Assembly: GCA_030762895.1 (NCBI GenBank) | Contig: JAUPTC010000153.1 | Location: forward strand, 1-64,000 | Source of the DNA: Sophora flavescens | Lineage: Eukaryota > Streptophyta > Magnoliopsida > Fabales > Fabaceae | Direction of reading: 5' to 3' | DNA: 64,000 nt | Part shown: piece after piece, positions 24,593 to 35,952 of the stretch | Numbering within the stretch: position 1 is the stretch's first letter | How the letters are laid out: every line of letters begins with the position of its first letter | Notes under the pieces: model-generated | What the model was told of the DNA's origin: nothing | Databases searched by the model: none | The model's input: only the letters and a program-made list of their open reading frames with translations | Program-made: the position numbers and the translations under genes

Positions 24593-26397
24593 CCAATATC
24601 CTTAGGATATTGGTTAGTAAGACCCATAGATTAAATTGTAACGATCAATTTATTCTTTTTATTATGAATTAGCTATTGACTACTCTTGAGTAAAAACAAC
24701 ATATTGACTACTCTATTATATTAAATATATTATTAAATTCTACTATTAAAGTTTCTTTAAAATATACACTATATAATAATTAAATATTAAATATTAAATA
24801 TCAAAGATCTCGTATTTATCTATACTCAATTATATAATATATTATTAACTTAATTACCTATTTTTGACATTGTACATTTTAAGTCCTTCTTTTTAGGACA
24901 GACGATCCCCAATTTTAAAAGTTAAAACTTTAATTCTTCGTTAATCAAATTTCTAACAAAATATCTTCTTGACAAACTTTGTGTCACCTGGCAAAGCCCA
25001 ACTGACTTTAATTATATTAAATAATAAATAATTATTATAATTTAAATACTAAAATTAAAATTAAAGAAAAATAGTGAATCAATTGTCCAATTATGCTCCA
25101 TCTCAAGTCCACTGGCTGGTAATTCTGCACTATCCCGGTTGTTAAACATGTACTATATAATATTAAGGGAATTGCTTTTTACACCACAAGATTTTCTGTT
25201 ACACCATAAATTTTTTTAATATCTTTAAAATATCCCCATTATCTCATTTAGTTATTGGGATTATATTTCCAGTACTGTAGAATTATAATATCAGAATTAT
25301 AGTTTTGATATGTACTGACATTCTTAATTCTCTATACAGTATTGAAATTAAATTTTGATACTACAAAATCACAATACTGGAACAGGAGATCCGGTATGTT
25401 ACTAAAATTTTAGTATACGGAAAGTAAATTTTCGATTTGCTCAAAGTCTTTAATTAGTGCTATAAACGTTTATCAGTTACCGTTGAGTCATTAACTATGT
25501 CAGCACACAGTACACATTACCCAACACTCGTTGACCACAGTCCATGTTGCCATTCAGAAACAATGAAACAAGGAAAAATTTGAAACATGGTTCTCCTTGT
25601 CGAGTTTGTGAGAAAGACTAGTGATTTATCCTACTCCCGTACAAGCCATAGGTTCTCCTTAGATTCAAAATTATTCTAATAATCTTTAAACAACAATGTT
25701 TTTTGAGTGGATGAGTTGCCAGAGATCATCGACAATTATGAAAAAAAAAACATTAATTAATAAAGGACATTGCACATTAAGATGAGAAGTGTACATGGTA
25801 GCTTTTATTTTCATAATGGATGCAAAAATATAAAACAATAAGAATATTTCTTTCCTGAATTTCTTGTTGATATCCACCAAGTTGAATTCCTTTTATTTAC
25901 AAATGTGTGGCCGTGGAAAGTTTATCCCGATCTCATGTTGAGCGTCAAATGTTTCTATCAAAATTCGTATTGTCTTAATCTAGTAAGAACAAGGTATAAC
26001 CAATGTTTCTAAGAATGAGTACTAAGGATATTTCAGAATATATCTTGAGTTCTTGACAGCATGTGTTATCTTGCTCCTATGTATTCCAAGTGGAAATCAA
26101 AACTATCGTAATTCTCATTCAATCTTAGTTAATTTTCTTTGGGGATACCTTGTATTTATAATTTTTTTTTGTAACCGAATAATCATCTAAATAAGCATTC
26201 TTTCTCTATAATGGATAACCATAATCATTTGATAAGGTTGTTATACAAGGATCTCATATTATAATTATATTGAACTCTAATCATATCTTTAATTTTTTTA
26301 GAGAGATAAACTAAACTCGGTTATTTCCCTTCATTCTCGGACGTGTATGGTGGGTGAAACTCTGTCGCTTCCCTCCCCTTATTATCGGGCACTACAG
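24593..26397. other. AT-rich flank (copy 1), no gene seen
   Basis: It is nearly identical to 62276-63994, with far fewer small differences than the element regions. A short inverted pair (ccagtactgtag / cacaatactgg) bounds 25270-25383. No reading frame or domain is recognised. Confidence 0.6.
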
Positions 26398-26619
26398 ATG
26401 CTTGGTGGATACCACGAATGACAGATGAATCATGAATTAGCATATGTGTGAAACAAATTTAGCAATTAAAAATTAAACAAAAATCTCAAACATAAAAACA
26501 TAAATCAGGCCATGTCATTTAATTACGGTTTCCATCGATTTTGTTTCGTACAAACCATCATTTCTCATTCCGAATTGGACAATAAGTTAAAAGAAAACAC
26601 TTTCAATCCAAAATAAGAT

Positions 26620-27065
26620 TTTCAATGATGTGGCAATTTATGATTGATTGATAATATAAATTTTTTTACCCTTGTGAAGTATATATCAATTAATTTCTTA
26701 AGCATGAGTTTAATTATTGTACACTATCGGTGTAAAGTTTTTTACACTGTCAACAGATCACAAATCATGATATTGATTACTTTTAAGATAATTTGAATAA
26801 AAGTCAAAGATTTTCAGTGATATGGCATCTTCTGATTGGTTGACAGTTTAAAATATCTTTATAGTGACAGTGTATATCAATTAAACTCTTAAGCCTGAGT
26901 TTAATTGTTGTACACTGTCTATTGTAAAGTTTTTACACTGTCAACCAATCACAAATCATGACATTGATTACTTTTAAGATAATTAGGATAAAAGTCAAAG
27001 ATTTTCAATGATGTGGCAACTTATGATTGGTTGACAGTGTAAAAATCTTCTACACCGATAGTGTT
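26620..27065. repeat. Three head-to-tail MITE-like units
   Basis: Units share 'gtttaattgttgtacactgtc', 'ttttacactgtcaaccaatcacaaatcatgac' and a reversed end 'ggttgacagtgtaaa'. One unit is about 26703-26893, a second about 26894-27065, and a partial third precedes them. Terminal parts are inverted complements (gtgtaaag / cttctacac). No coding sequence. Confidence 0.65.
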
Positions 27066-27179
27066 TAACACCATGTTTTATTTAATACTGATTAACTTAA
27101 TAAAATGATGATTTTTAGAATTATTTAAAAATAAACAACTCTAAATATATAACAACAACGTACATTATGCACGACATCA

Positions 27180-27252
27180 AAGCTCAGAGTCTTCATAAAT
27201 CTCTTCTGTAATTTCCTCAGCATCTTCTAGCCTTTCATCATCTACGTTTCCG
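27180..27252 (-). CDS. Possible terminal exon of an unrecognised gene
   Basis: The minus strand reads an acidic C-terminus (GNVDDERLEDAEEITEEI, then YEDSEL and TGA). It is preceded by a pyrimidine-rich stretch ending aatag that could be a splice acceptor. No upstream exon was found and the family is not recognised; chance is possible. Confidence 0.2.
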
Positions 27253-27430
27253 CTCTTCCGGATAAAACTATTCGTTGCCAACAAGAAACAAAAGAGAAAA
27301 GAAACACGAGAGGGGTAAGATTCTACAATAGGCTAGTAATGTAGATATGAGCATGCAGGTAAACAATTAAGCATTCAAGTGAGTATATAAATATATATCA
27401 AAGAATATATTTACATATTTATAAAATACA

Positions 27431-27852
27431 CCTATAGTTTGTAAAACGAGTTGAGACTCGAATGCATGCCTAGAACTAAACCTAACTCTGCTCCCGGAGA
27501 TTATTGTTGTCATAACGTTCATCGAGATAGCATTCAGGAAATATTAATTTGTAAACAACTCGGTGCACAAGCCCACAATCGAGTACGCTTAAAGTCATCT
27601 CCTTGGCACTTTCACGCGAGAGTACTTAACATCCGGATAGTATTTAGTTTGGTGGAGTTTCAAGATAGCCCCTGCTATTCAGGTCTCCACCGCGTCGTAT
27701 GCTGTACACTGAACCATTGGCGGGATCCACGACGGACTATCCACGAGGTCTCCTTGTCGCCCACACCCCTAATATCCTATCACAGGTGTCTATGCCTCCC
27801 AAACGACGATTATAGGTTGGAATGTTGTCCGAAGACAAAAATTCGAACCAAT
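27431..27852. other. Unclassified segment with balanced base composition
   Basis: An open frame on the plus strand (27451-27876) has no recognisable domain. The segment is clearly GC-richer than both flanks and has a LTR- or pol-fragment feel (minus strand 'aagtactctcgcgtgaaagtg'), but I cannot place it. Confidence 0.25.
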
Positions 27853-28262
27853 AAAAAATGGTTGGTTCGGTTTTAAGAATTTTTCTATCAAACCCGAACC
27901 AAACCAAACCAATAAAAAACAGGTGGGTTCGGTTTGGTTTGGATCGGACTCAGAGATTATTAAATTTCAAAAATATATAAATATTTAATATATAAAATAT
28001 TAAAATATATATAAAAATAAATATAATAAATATTTAACTATTAAAATATTGATAAATAGTAATATATAATAAATATTAAATAATAAAATATGTATGTAAA
28101 TATTAAAATATAGTAATTAGGGTTTTTGGTTCTGGAATCCTTAAATCGAGAACTGAACCAATCACCTTCGGGTTTGGTTTGGTTTGGTTAGTTCGGACCA
28201 GAACACAAAAAAACCGAACCAATTTAATTAGTTTGGTTTGGATCTTAGGGTTCATCGGGTCA
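27853..28262. repeat. Inverted repeat of (AACC)/(GGTTT)-rich arms around AT-rich core
   Basis: 'cgaaccaaaccaaacc' and 'ggttcggtttggttt' motifs at both ends can pair across a core of 'aatatataaat' repeats. This is a common type of low-complexity plant foldback. No gene. Confidence 0.6.
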
Positions 28263-28279
28263 TTGATTCGGTCTTACAC

Positions 28280-28390
28280 CCCTAATGGAGATCACTGTCT
28301 CAAAATGATGTCTCATCATTCCCAGTCCCACCAACTTAGATTCCCGCGTATCATTTAAAAATGATACACTTATAATAAATAAATAATGTA
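28280..28390 (+). repeat. Solitary unit of the interspersed repeat family
   Basis: It shares 'caaaatgatgtctcatcatt' and 'atttaaaaatgatacacttataataaat' with 34195-34509 and 38095-38765. From here to 29138 I see only AT-rich DNA and homopolymer runs. Confidence 0.55.
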
Positions 28391-29138
28391 ATATTAATTT
28401 TTCCATTTGCCCCATTTTTTTTTTTTGATAAACAAAGAGTATATTGAAACTATACTCAACCCGTATACAGTGTATCAAAGAAGAATAACAAAAGATGGTG
28501 GAGAAATATAGGTACTTCACAGCCTAAAGCATCAAAATAGTTGTTATAAGGCTTGGTGGTTTGGGGAGGAAGATAGGGTTTGGAGTGATAAGATAGAAGT
28601 CGTGGATTCAACCAACTAGCATATCAAATACTAACAACCTAACATTTGCCTAAAAAAAAAAAAATCAGCCCCTAAAACGCCAAGTACAACTGTAACAATA
28701 AAAACCAGCTAACAAACAAGGCCAATTCTACAATACTCCATCGTTGGAGTTGTGTATCAGTCCTCCACTCATTTTGCACAGATCAAGTTTTTTGTTCGCA
28801 TCCGGTTACTCCAGTCATTAATAGGTTAGGTTGATAGACCAAATCCATTGAATTAATTAATTGTCATATATATTTCGGCTCCCAAGATTAATTTACAGCG
28901 CATGCAGCCCGTCATTATTGTAACTTTTCTCCACAATTAACTATATCAATCTAACCTTATATTAAGGACTGATTTATTAATAACATGAAGCCACACTCAT
29001 ATAATTAAGTTATTATATAATTACTATCATTAATTATAAAAGAAATGTTACTAATTTAGTAACAAATATTAAAATAATATGAATTAGTTGAACAATCAAT
29101 AAATTATTGTAGTATTGAATGACTAAAATATATTTTTA

Positions 29139-29312
29139 GGAAAATGCTAACTAGTGTCCTTATGGCATTATTTAAGGAACCAACAAAAGAAACTTTACAT
29201 AGGAAATTGGTGTGTTTAACATTTGAAAAAGTGAAACGTTTGGTTTTCCAATGAAAACTTGCTTTTCTTGGTTCCTTGAAGAGTGCCCTAAGGACACTCG
29301 TTAGCGTGACCC
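29139..29312. mobile_element. MITE with terminal inverted repeats
   Basis: The left end 'gctaactagtgtccttatggc' and the right end, in reverse complement 'gctaacgagtgtccttagggc', are inverted repeats about 174 bp apart. There is no coding capacity. The following stretch to 29638 is poly-A/T-rich repeat DNA with 'aaaaattgattttt' motifs. Confidence 0.7.
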
Positions 29313-29659
29313 TTTTTTTTTAAGGCTTTATAGAGCCTGTTTGTTTAAGATTAAAAAATACTTGATTTTGTTACAAAATAATTTAGTAATTATTTTTAGA
29401 GATTTTTAAAAAAAGCAGAAGCAGATTTGTGTTTGTTTACAATCATAAAAATCAATTTTTTTTAAAGTAGTTAGTTATAAAAATTGATTTTTTTTTTTTC
29501 AGAAGCAACTCAAAGTTGCTTTTCATTTTAACCCAAAAAATGATTTTTTTTACGCCCGATTATTTTGAAGCAAAAACACGGTACAAAGGATCGAGATAAG
29601 CTAATAATTCATACTCATACAATGTGAAATTCATGAAACACTAGTGCGAAAAGGGATTC

Positions 29660-30000
29660 CACGTCGGTTATTTATGGCTTTCCACATCGGTTTCAAAGAT
29701 GTGGAAACGACCGATGTGGTTTATTGCCCACTTTACACACATCGGTTATAAAACCGATGTGTAAAGTATATTTTAAACCCGTTTTCTTTTTAACCGATGT
29801 GGAAAATTAATTTGTCAATTGATAGCGATTGAAATTTCACTTTCCACATCGGTTTTCCCAAAAACCGATATGGAAATTTCACTTTCCACATCGGTTTTAC
29901 CGGAACCAATGTGTAAGTGGAATTTCACATCGGTTTTGAATAAAACCGATGTGTAAGTGAAATTTTACACATCGGTTTTGAAGAAGCGATGTGTAAAATC
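29660..30000. repeat. CACTA-D left subterminal repeats
   Basis: At least five short palindromic units with 'cacatcggttt' or 'aaaccgatgtg' lie within 340 bases. In the CACTA superfamily such arrays are binding sites for the element's own protein. Confidence 0.75.
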
Positions 30001-30730
30001 TCTTTTTTTTTTCTTTAATCAGTTATTTACATTTCAATCATTCATTTCCCTGTTTGATGTGCGGATCAATACGAGAATAACATACTTGTAAATTTTGGGG
30101 TAAACATAATGTAGTTATTGCACCAAACCAGTAGAAAATGATAACAAGCGAACACATACAATTGGAAGACACAATTTTTTATAGTTCATTCGATGACAAA
30201 AGCAATGAAGGCATTAACCACACGTGATTTAGGCATCACATGAGTTAGATAACAAATGGGCAAGGCAAACTAATTGGTAAATTAAGAGCACTTACTAATT
30301 CATAACCATCAATTCCAGGAACTTGTTTAAGCTAACAAACCCGGTGCCCGATCAAACAAGAAACAACAACAGAACACCAAACCGGTTTTGACACAATTGC
30401 AACAAAGTTTTAACCATATCGGAAGCAAAACATGCTTCATTCAATTTTTCTTGGCACAAACAATCAGCTCTTACACATATGGTTAAAAATACCGACATTT
30501 CATCAAATGACTAGTGACTGAGAATCCGAAAAGCAGAGGGCATCATGCCTAATTAATTTCGAATGAATGAAAACAACACTTTATCAAGGCTACATCAAAA
30601 CATGAGAGAAGAAGAATTGAACCGGACACGAGCACTAATACATATCATCAGTCAAAGGTACAATATAGCTAGTACATGATAAGTTTTTAAACTAACTACA
30701 TATATACAAACTATGGTTGGTACACTTCAA

Positions 30731-32390
30731 GAAAAGAAAGTTGCCCAACGCCTCTTTATGTTGTTGATGTGGGAATCGAGATAATGGAGTTGGATTGTTG
30801 AATATCTCCAAGTTTAATTGGACAAAAGATTATATATTTTAAGTAATAAACTAACATAAAACATATACGAATCTATACTATTACTTCTAATTGTGTCAAT
30901 TAACATTTACCTCGTGCCATCTTTGGTGATCCCGGAGGAGATAATTTCCAACATCCTTTGCATCACATAGTAGCCACATTCCATGACCCACGTTGTATGC
31001 GTGACTACGTACAAATGAAACTCAATTAGAATATGAGGAATTAAATAAAATAGAAATCAATTATTGTACCCACTGCATTTGATGCATTTGAACTAATAAA
31101 TATCTTACTGTGGGAATAATCCATCGATAGCCGAGTCGCCTTTCACCCACGCAACATGTGGGTTGCATTAATAGACCTATCATGACAAAAACATTAATTA
31201 AAGTATATCTAATAGATTTCATATAATTAAAACAACTGCATTACTGATTATAAAGTATTTTAATGCTTACGTTTCGATGATCGTCTTGATTGATTCATAA
31301 ACTTATTTCCCAATGAGCGAAAAAAGACCACGACGTTCATTCTTGGGTACAAGAGCAGCAATTGCCAATGCCGGCTGTATTTGCGGAGCAGGTTAGTGAC
31401 TAAGTCATATATAGTTATACTTAAATAACCGGTACTTACTTATTAAGATAAGGCGCAAGATAGAATTGATGATCGTCTCGGGCAAGTATATCACGTATGG
31501 TAGTGACCAGGGTCTTCGATGCTAGGGAGAACATCACCCTGAATGAACATGGGGTCAATGAACCCATAAAGGGCGAGGTTACCCTGATCGACTAACATAC
31601 GATGTAGATACCTAATATATCGGAAAAACATGTTAATTATCATAGTATTTAAAAATTAATTACGTACTTAACTTATAAATAAAATGTACTTACGTGCACC
31701 AAAACGATATGTGTGCGGAACCGACCATTTCTTTATTGAGTACCATCTCCATAAGTTCCTTCTTTGGTATATATACAGTTCACTGAGTGGCATCATGTTC
31801 CAACCTTACCAAGGCTGCGTCATTCTCCATGGTGACAACCTGTATAGCCGGAACTTTAAAAACATCACCATGGGCGGTGCCCCTTTGTCGATCCCCTAAA
31901 CAACATAGATATATATTAGTAATCACGGATAATTAAGTTATTTAATTCGTTATTAACTAAATGGTCAAATGAATACCTTGGCAGGAAGGAGACATCTCCG
32001 GTCTTCCTAGATCCGACCTTTTAGGCACAATATCATTTCCAACATCCTATAACGAATAAAAATAAAGCATTATCTTTAAACAATAATAAATTATTTCAAC
32101 TATGAATATAGAAAAACACAACTAACCTAATACCTCAGATGCAACAAGAAAGTTGACCGAGTCTTCTTGGCTAGAGGATGAAGTTCTGGGGGCCCGACCA
32201 TTGTTTGAACCCTCCTCAATGGGCACGGGGACTCGAGCATCAACATCTCGAATAATCTCAACAACGACCCTCGGTGATCATCCAGTAATAACCGATGGTG
32301 TATGGTATTACCTAAGTTATTATGTGCCCTACCCAATGCCACTAGCGGCGATGATGATGATCATCAACATACATCTCACACCTATCGGGG

Positions 32391-32423
<33 letters not shown>

Positions 32424-33106
32424 ACATCACCATCATCATCATTTTCGGGATGATGAGGAGGATCACATGAGCCCTTAGTGCTCACATGGACAGAGGGTTG
32501 GATAGAGGGTTGGACACCTATTGTCATCCGCCGGGACATAGAAGTCAATATTGCCATCTCTTGGGCAAACTGCTCGACCATCTCTGTCGAATCTCAAGCT
32601 GCAATCTCTTGTTTTAGTCGTGCTCTATCTGCTTCAACATCCTGTGGCATTGGTGTGAAGATGAACCATGGTATTGACGAATGCCGACTCCCATCCAACA
32701 CCAATGACACGGCCGGGTGGTCTGGTTTCCGATGGCGATAGATAAGATATCATCAGCGTCCTCTAGGAACAAAGGTTCCTTGGGTTGGCTGATCATCCAA
32801 GGCATCCTATCACATAAAATATCGGGTCACATTACAATTCGGTAACAATCTTAAAATGACAATTACAATTCAAACTATACCTACAATCTCTCGGCTACTT
32901 GGCGGGCCTCCTCGGATGTATATTGTCCCGTTTTTCTTTGTGGGCCCTCTTCCATTTACGATGGCGTGGGGGTGGAGGTGGATCGACAACCTCGGACGAT
33001 TTTCGGCGTTAGGATCCACCGAGATGTCGCTTCCCGACGTGCTTTCTTTTCTTCTTCAACCATTTTCTGAACAAGCTTTTTATATCCCCCACGAGACATG
33101 ACATGG
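30731..33106 (-). pseudogene. CACTA-D gene: Transposase_24-like N-part with Ulp1-like C48 protease domain
   Basis: Read on the minus strand from 33106. The start region reads MSRGGYKKLVQKMVEEEKK, then PPPPPRHRKWKRAHKEKRDN, then (about 32640-32760) DDILSIAIGN and GVGIRQYHGSS, all typical of the Transposase_24 (Ptta/En/Spm) family. A coiled stretch (EQFAQEMAILTSMSRRM) precedes an Asp-rich run encoded by a trinucleotide repeat. Downstream exons give a Ulp1-type domain: YIPKKELMEMVLNKEMVGSA (about 31690-31780), GNLALYGFIDPM, FYLAPYLNK before a gtaagta donor (about 31440), RHWQLLLLYPRMNVVVFF with the catalytic His (about 31310-31370), and ECGYYVMQRMLEII with the catalytic Cys (about 30930-30980). 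The last exon ends near 30731. Several exons need a frameshift, so I call it a pseudogene, but miscalls at CAG/CTG could explain some. Confidence 0.7.
32391..32442 (-). repeat. Trinucleotide repeat encoding poly-Asp
   Basis: A (TCA)n run on the plus strand reads as GAT/GAC-type Asp codons on the coding strand, giving an acidic tract of more than ten Asp residues with nearby His runs. It is a length-variable spot inside the transposon gene. Confidence 0.85.
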
Positions 33107-33214
33107 GGTAGACATTCTTGCTTTGGTTTTCTGCCCCTTTTTCCTCTTCTCTGTTATAAATAGAAGACAATTAAATTACATAAGTAAATGAAATTAATGC
33201 AATTACATAAAAAC

Positions 33215-33482
33215 CGATGTGTAAAAGTAAAATTTTAATTTCTATTTTTTTTTCTTTATAATTTTTATACATCGGTTAATTAAAAACCGATGTGGTTAAT
33301 CACTATTTTACATCGGTTCATAAAGAACCGATGTTGAATGTTAAAAATTCTGACTTTAAATTTTTTTATTTTAATTTTAAACATCGGTTAGAAATAACCG
33401 ATGTGGAAGCGTTTTACACATCGGTTATTCTCTAAACCGATGTGTAATACTTTGGTTTTAATTTCAAAAATGACACCGCCTC
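33215..33482. repeat. CACTA-D right subterminal repeats
   Basis: Four to five 'acatcggtt...aaccgatgt' hairpin units lie upstream of the minus-strand gene, so they also sit in its promoter. Confidence 0.75.
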
Positions 33483-33540
33483 GTTATGTGAGTTTTCCTT
33501 AGTATTTATAGAGGGTGATGCATCTTCCACTATTCACCAC

Positions 33541-34194
33541 CGAAGTCAAAAATGGTGGCTAAGAATCGATTTTGAACATGGGCTATGAATGGATACAAGT
33601 AGCAGGAGAGAGAGTAGAGTGCGGTTAGAAGAAAACGGAGAGTGTAAAATAATGAGCTCTGAGTAGGGTTTGCGTGTGAGGAAGAAGAAGAAATAAGGGC
33701 ATGTGACAGAAGAAGGAGACGAGAACGATAGGACGCCATTCTTCCTTCCTATAGGGCCACGAGGTGTTCTTCTTGGGAAGGTTGAAGACAGCCATGGGGA
33801 GAAGATGAAAACGCTCCCCGATCCATCCCTTCTATCATCGCACGCGAGTCACATGTCAGTAGAAACAATACCCGTTGTCTCCGTTTTCCGTTACCTTACT
33901 TACATCTTTAACCGGTTCATACCTCTCATATCTCGTCCGTTGATTAAATTTAATAATATATCAACGGTCATTTATCAAGGAGGACCGAAACTCCGAATTC
34001 ATGGTGGAGTATTGAAGACAAAGCCAGCAAACAAAGTAGTAATTTCTAGTGTAACCCTTCCATCCAACCCGGTTCAGCGGTGGTGAAGTCAAGACGGGCG
34101 TAAAAACAGTGCAGCCGAAATGAGAGCAGCTCTAGCTTCATCATACTAAAAGACCCAGCTAAATAGCATATACTCTTCCCAAATGGACGACACA
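33541..34194. other. Unassigned DNA right of CACTA-D
   Basis: A plus-strand open frame of 127 codons (33703-34086) and a minus-strand one (33530-33739) have no recognisable domain. It may be leader sequence of CACTA-D or host DNA. Confidence 0.3.
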
Positions 34195-34509
34195 AGGAAT
34201 GAGATGGATGGAGTCCCAAAATGGTATCTCATTCCTTGTTTTATCTATTTAGATTGTGTCATGTCATTTAAAAATGATACATTTATAATGAATAATGTAA
34301 TTAATTTTCCAATTGGCTCAATCTAAGTGGATAGGATAGGGAATAAAATACCCTTTTGAAATAACTTTTTTTTAAAAAAAGAACTTATTTTCAAAAAGTT
34401 TTCTAAAATGTTTAATAATAAGTGTATAAAAAATTATAAGAATGTTATCAACCGTTTTTATAAATTCTCATTCAATCAAATTTATTTTTGGCCAAAACCC
34501 TGATTAATT
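34195..34509 (+). repeat. Interspersed repeat family, unit split by the Pack-CACTA
   Basis: It carries 'cccaaaatggtatctcattcc', 'ttagattgtgtcatgtcatttaaaaatgatac' and 'caattggctcaatctaagtgg'. The Pack-CACTA interrupts it at '...ctgattaatt', and the repeat resumes at 38095 with 'attatgactaaaatg'. Confidence 0.7.
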
Positions 34510-34539
34510 CACTAATACAAAATATGCTTTATACATCGA

Positions 34540-34800
34540 GGATTTAACATCGGTACAATTTTAATCGATGTAGAAAGTGAGGCGGTGGCATTTTTGAAAT
34601 TAATTACAACACTTTTAACATCGGTTCTAATTTTAACTTCGATGTAAACAATTTTAACATCGGTTATTCTACATAACCGATGTCTAAAATTAAAACAAAA
34701 ATAAATTATAAATTCCTCACTTTTGACATCGGTTAAAATTCTAAGCGATGTTTAATGTCTCAAAACAACATCGGTTATAATAAAAACCGATGTTAAAGCC
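34540..34800. repeat. Pack-CACTA left subterminal repeats
   Basis: Repeated 'ttaacatcggtt' and 'aaccgatgtt' pairs lie between the terminus and the interior. The block 'gaggcggtggcatttttgaaatt' is shared, inverted, with CACTA-D. Confidence 0.75.
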
Positions 34801-34804
34801 GATA

Positions 34805-35952
34805 ACATTTTTGTGAAAATCGCGTGGTCCTCGATCTCGCTTTCTCTCTCACAACCACTCACTTCTCCTCCGACCTAACCTTCTTCGTCTTCTTCTCCCT
34901 CACAACACGGAAGACGCGGTTTTACTTTAAAGTCAACCACTCTACATTGTCGCTTCTTACTCGCCACTCCTGTTGCTCTTTTGGTTTCTGCCCTTTTTGG
35001 TTTCATTACTATTTTTTACTCTCACCGGTGCTTGTAGGGACGAGGGGTGGGAGATTCGAGAAGGTGACGCAAGTCACGTGGCGGTGAGAGGTGACGCAGG
35101 TCACGCGGCGGCAAGGGGTGATGCAGATCTGTTCTTGGATGAACATGATGATTCCCAAGGATCTGTTCCTAACGCCATTCCCTCCGCCACCGCGCCACCC
35201 GCCGTCGCCGCCCTTAGTTGAGCCACCATTAGAGACGGTAATGGCTTCTTTCTTCGTCTGATTCGTTGAATTTTACATGTTTAAAGCTGAATAAAAGTTC
35301 ATAAAATATGGCGATGAATTTGCAATTGTATGGATCTTCATTATTATTTTTTATTTTCATTTAGGAATTGAAACTCTTGTTTATGAAACTGTTTATGATT
35401 GAAACGTGAGGGTGAGATACACTGGAAATAGAGTGACTTTTGTGCCTTTGTTTTCGCTCTTTTGCAATGTTCGTGTTTCCTAACCCATTAATTGTTTTTG
35501 GCTCTTTCTATTCTTTTTTCTCTGCTTCAATGTGCTTGTGGAAGTGAAACACAACAAACACTTGTGAGGAACAGTTGGAGAGAGTTATGGTGAGAAACAA
35601 TTGCTGATATTTGATGTATGTGATAATCTTGTCTTCCATCTGTTATCTCTTTGTTTATCGTTGTGATCATTTTTTTTTTTCTTTGTGAAATGGATTTCTT
35701 TTGTATCCTTTGGTGTAGGTGTACGTGATTAGTTTCTTTGGCAGTTTTGAATAAATATGTACTAGAAAATGGGTGATTCCATGTTTACATTTATTGGATT
35801 TCGGGTTAAAGGCGGTGGGACTTAGGTGCCCTACACCTTATCTTACGAGGCTACATGTTACGGTTATGGAATTTATAGGTATTGCTTTTGTCTGCATTAA
35901 TGAAAAAGTGACTTAACCTTTTTCCTTTTTTTTTCTTTTACCTTTTCTACAG
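34805..35952 (+). other. Pack-CACTA leader region, no recognised gene
   Basis: A pyrimidine-rich leader ('ctctctctcacaaccactcacttctcctccgacc') is followed by a GC-rich open stretch to 35221 and then AT-rich intron-like DNA. It may serve as promoter and 5' exon for the captured ADH segment. No domain is recognised. Confidence 0.4.

Larger units (their letters stand above)
1..26397 (+). repeat. Copy 1 of a large segmental repeat
   Basis: The first bases match position 37087 onward and collinearity holds, element by element, to 26397 (matching 63994). Shared content includes every nested insertion junction, so the duplication (or haplotype or assembly redundancy) is younger than all the insertions. 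Copy 1 is about 510 bases shorter than copy 2, mostly through small losses at CAG/CTG sites. A 75-bp segment at 25113-25187 is present only here. The left edge of the repeat lies outside the window. Confidence 0.95.
29639..33540 (-). mobile_element. CACTA-D transposon
   Basis: The left terminus is cactagtgcgaaaag at 29639. Subterminal hairpin units (cacatcggtttt...aaaaccgatgtg) fill 29660-30000 and 33215-33470, on either side of a minus-strand gene. Near the right end, 'atttcaaaaatgacaccgcctc' is the reverse complement of a block found 68 bases inside the Pack-CACTA left end. The exact right terminus is not clear; 'ttccactattc' at about 33525 is a weak candidate. Confidence 0.75.

Noticed and set aside
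1..26397. Copy 1 as an ancient, decayed duplicate
   Set aside because: AT-rich flanks are nearly identical between copies and differences concentrate at CAG/CTG without C-to-T bias, so age-related decay does not explain the broken frames.
33703..34086. 127-codon plus-strand open frame
   Set aside because: No start context, domain or homologous feature is recognised, and a minus-strand frame overlaps its left end. I left it as unassigned DNA.
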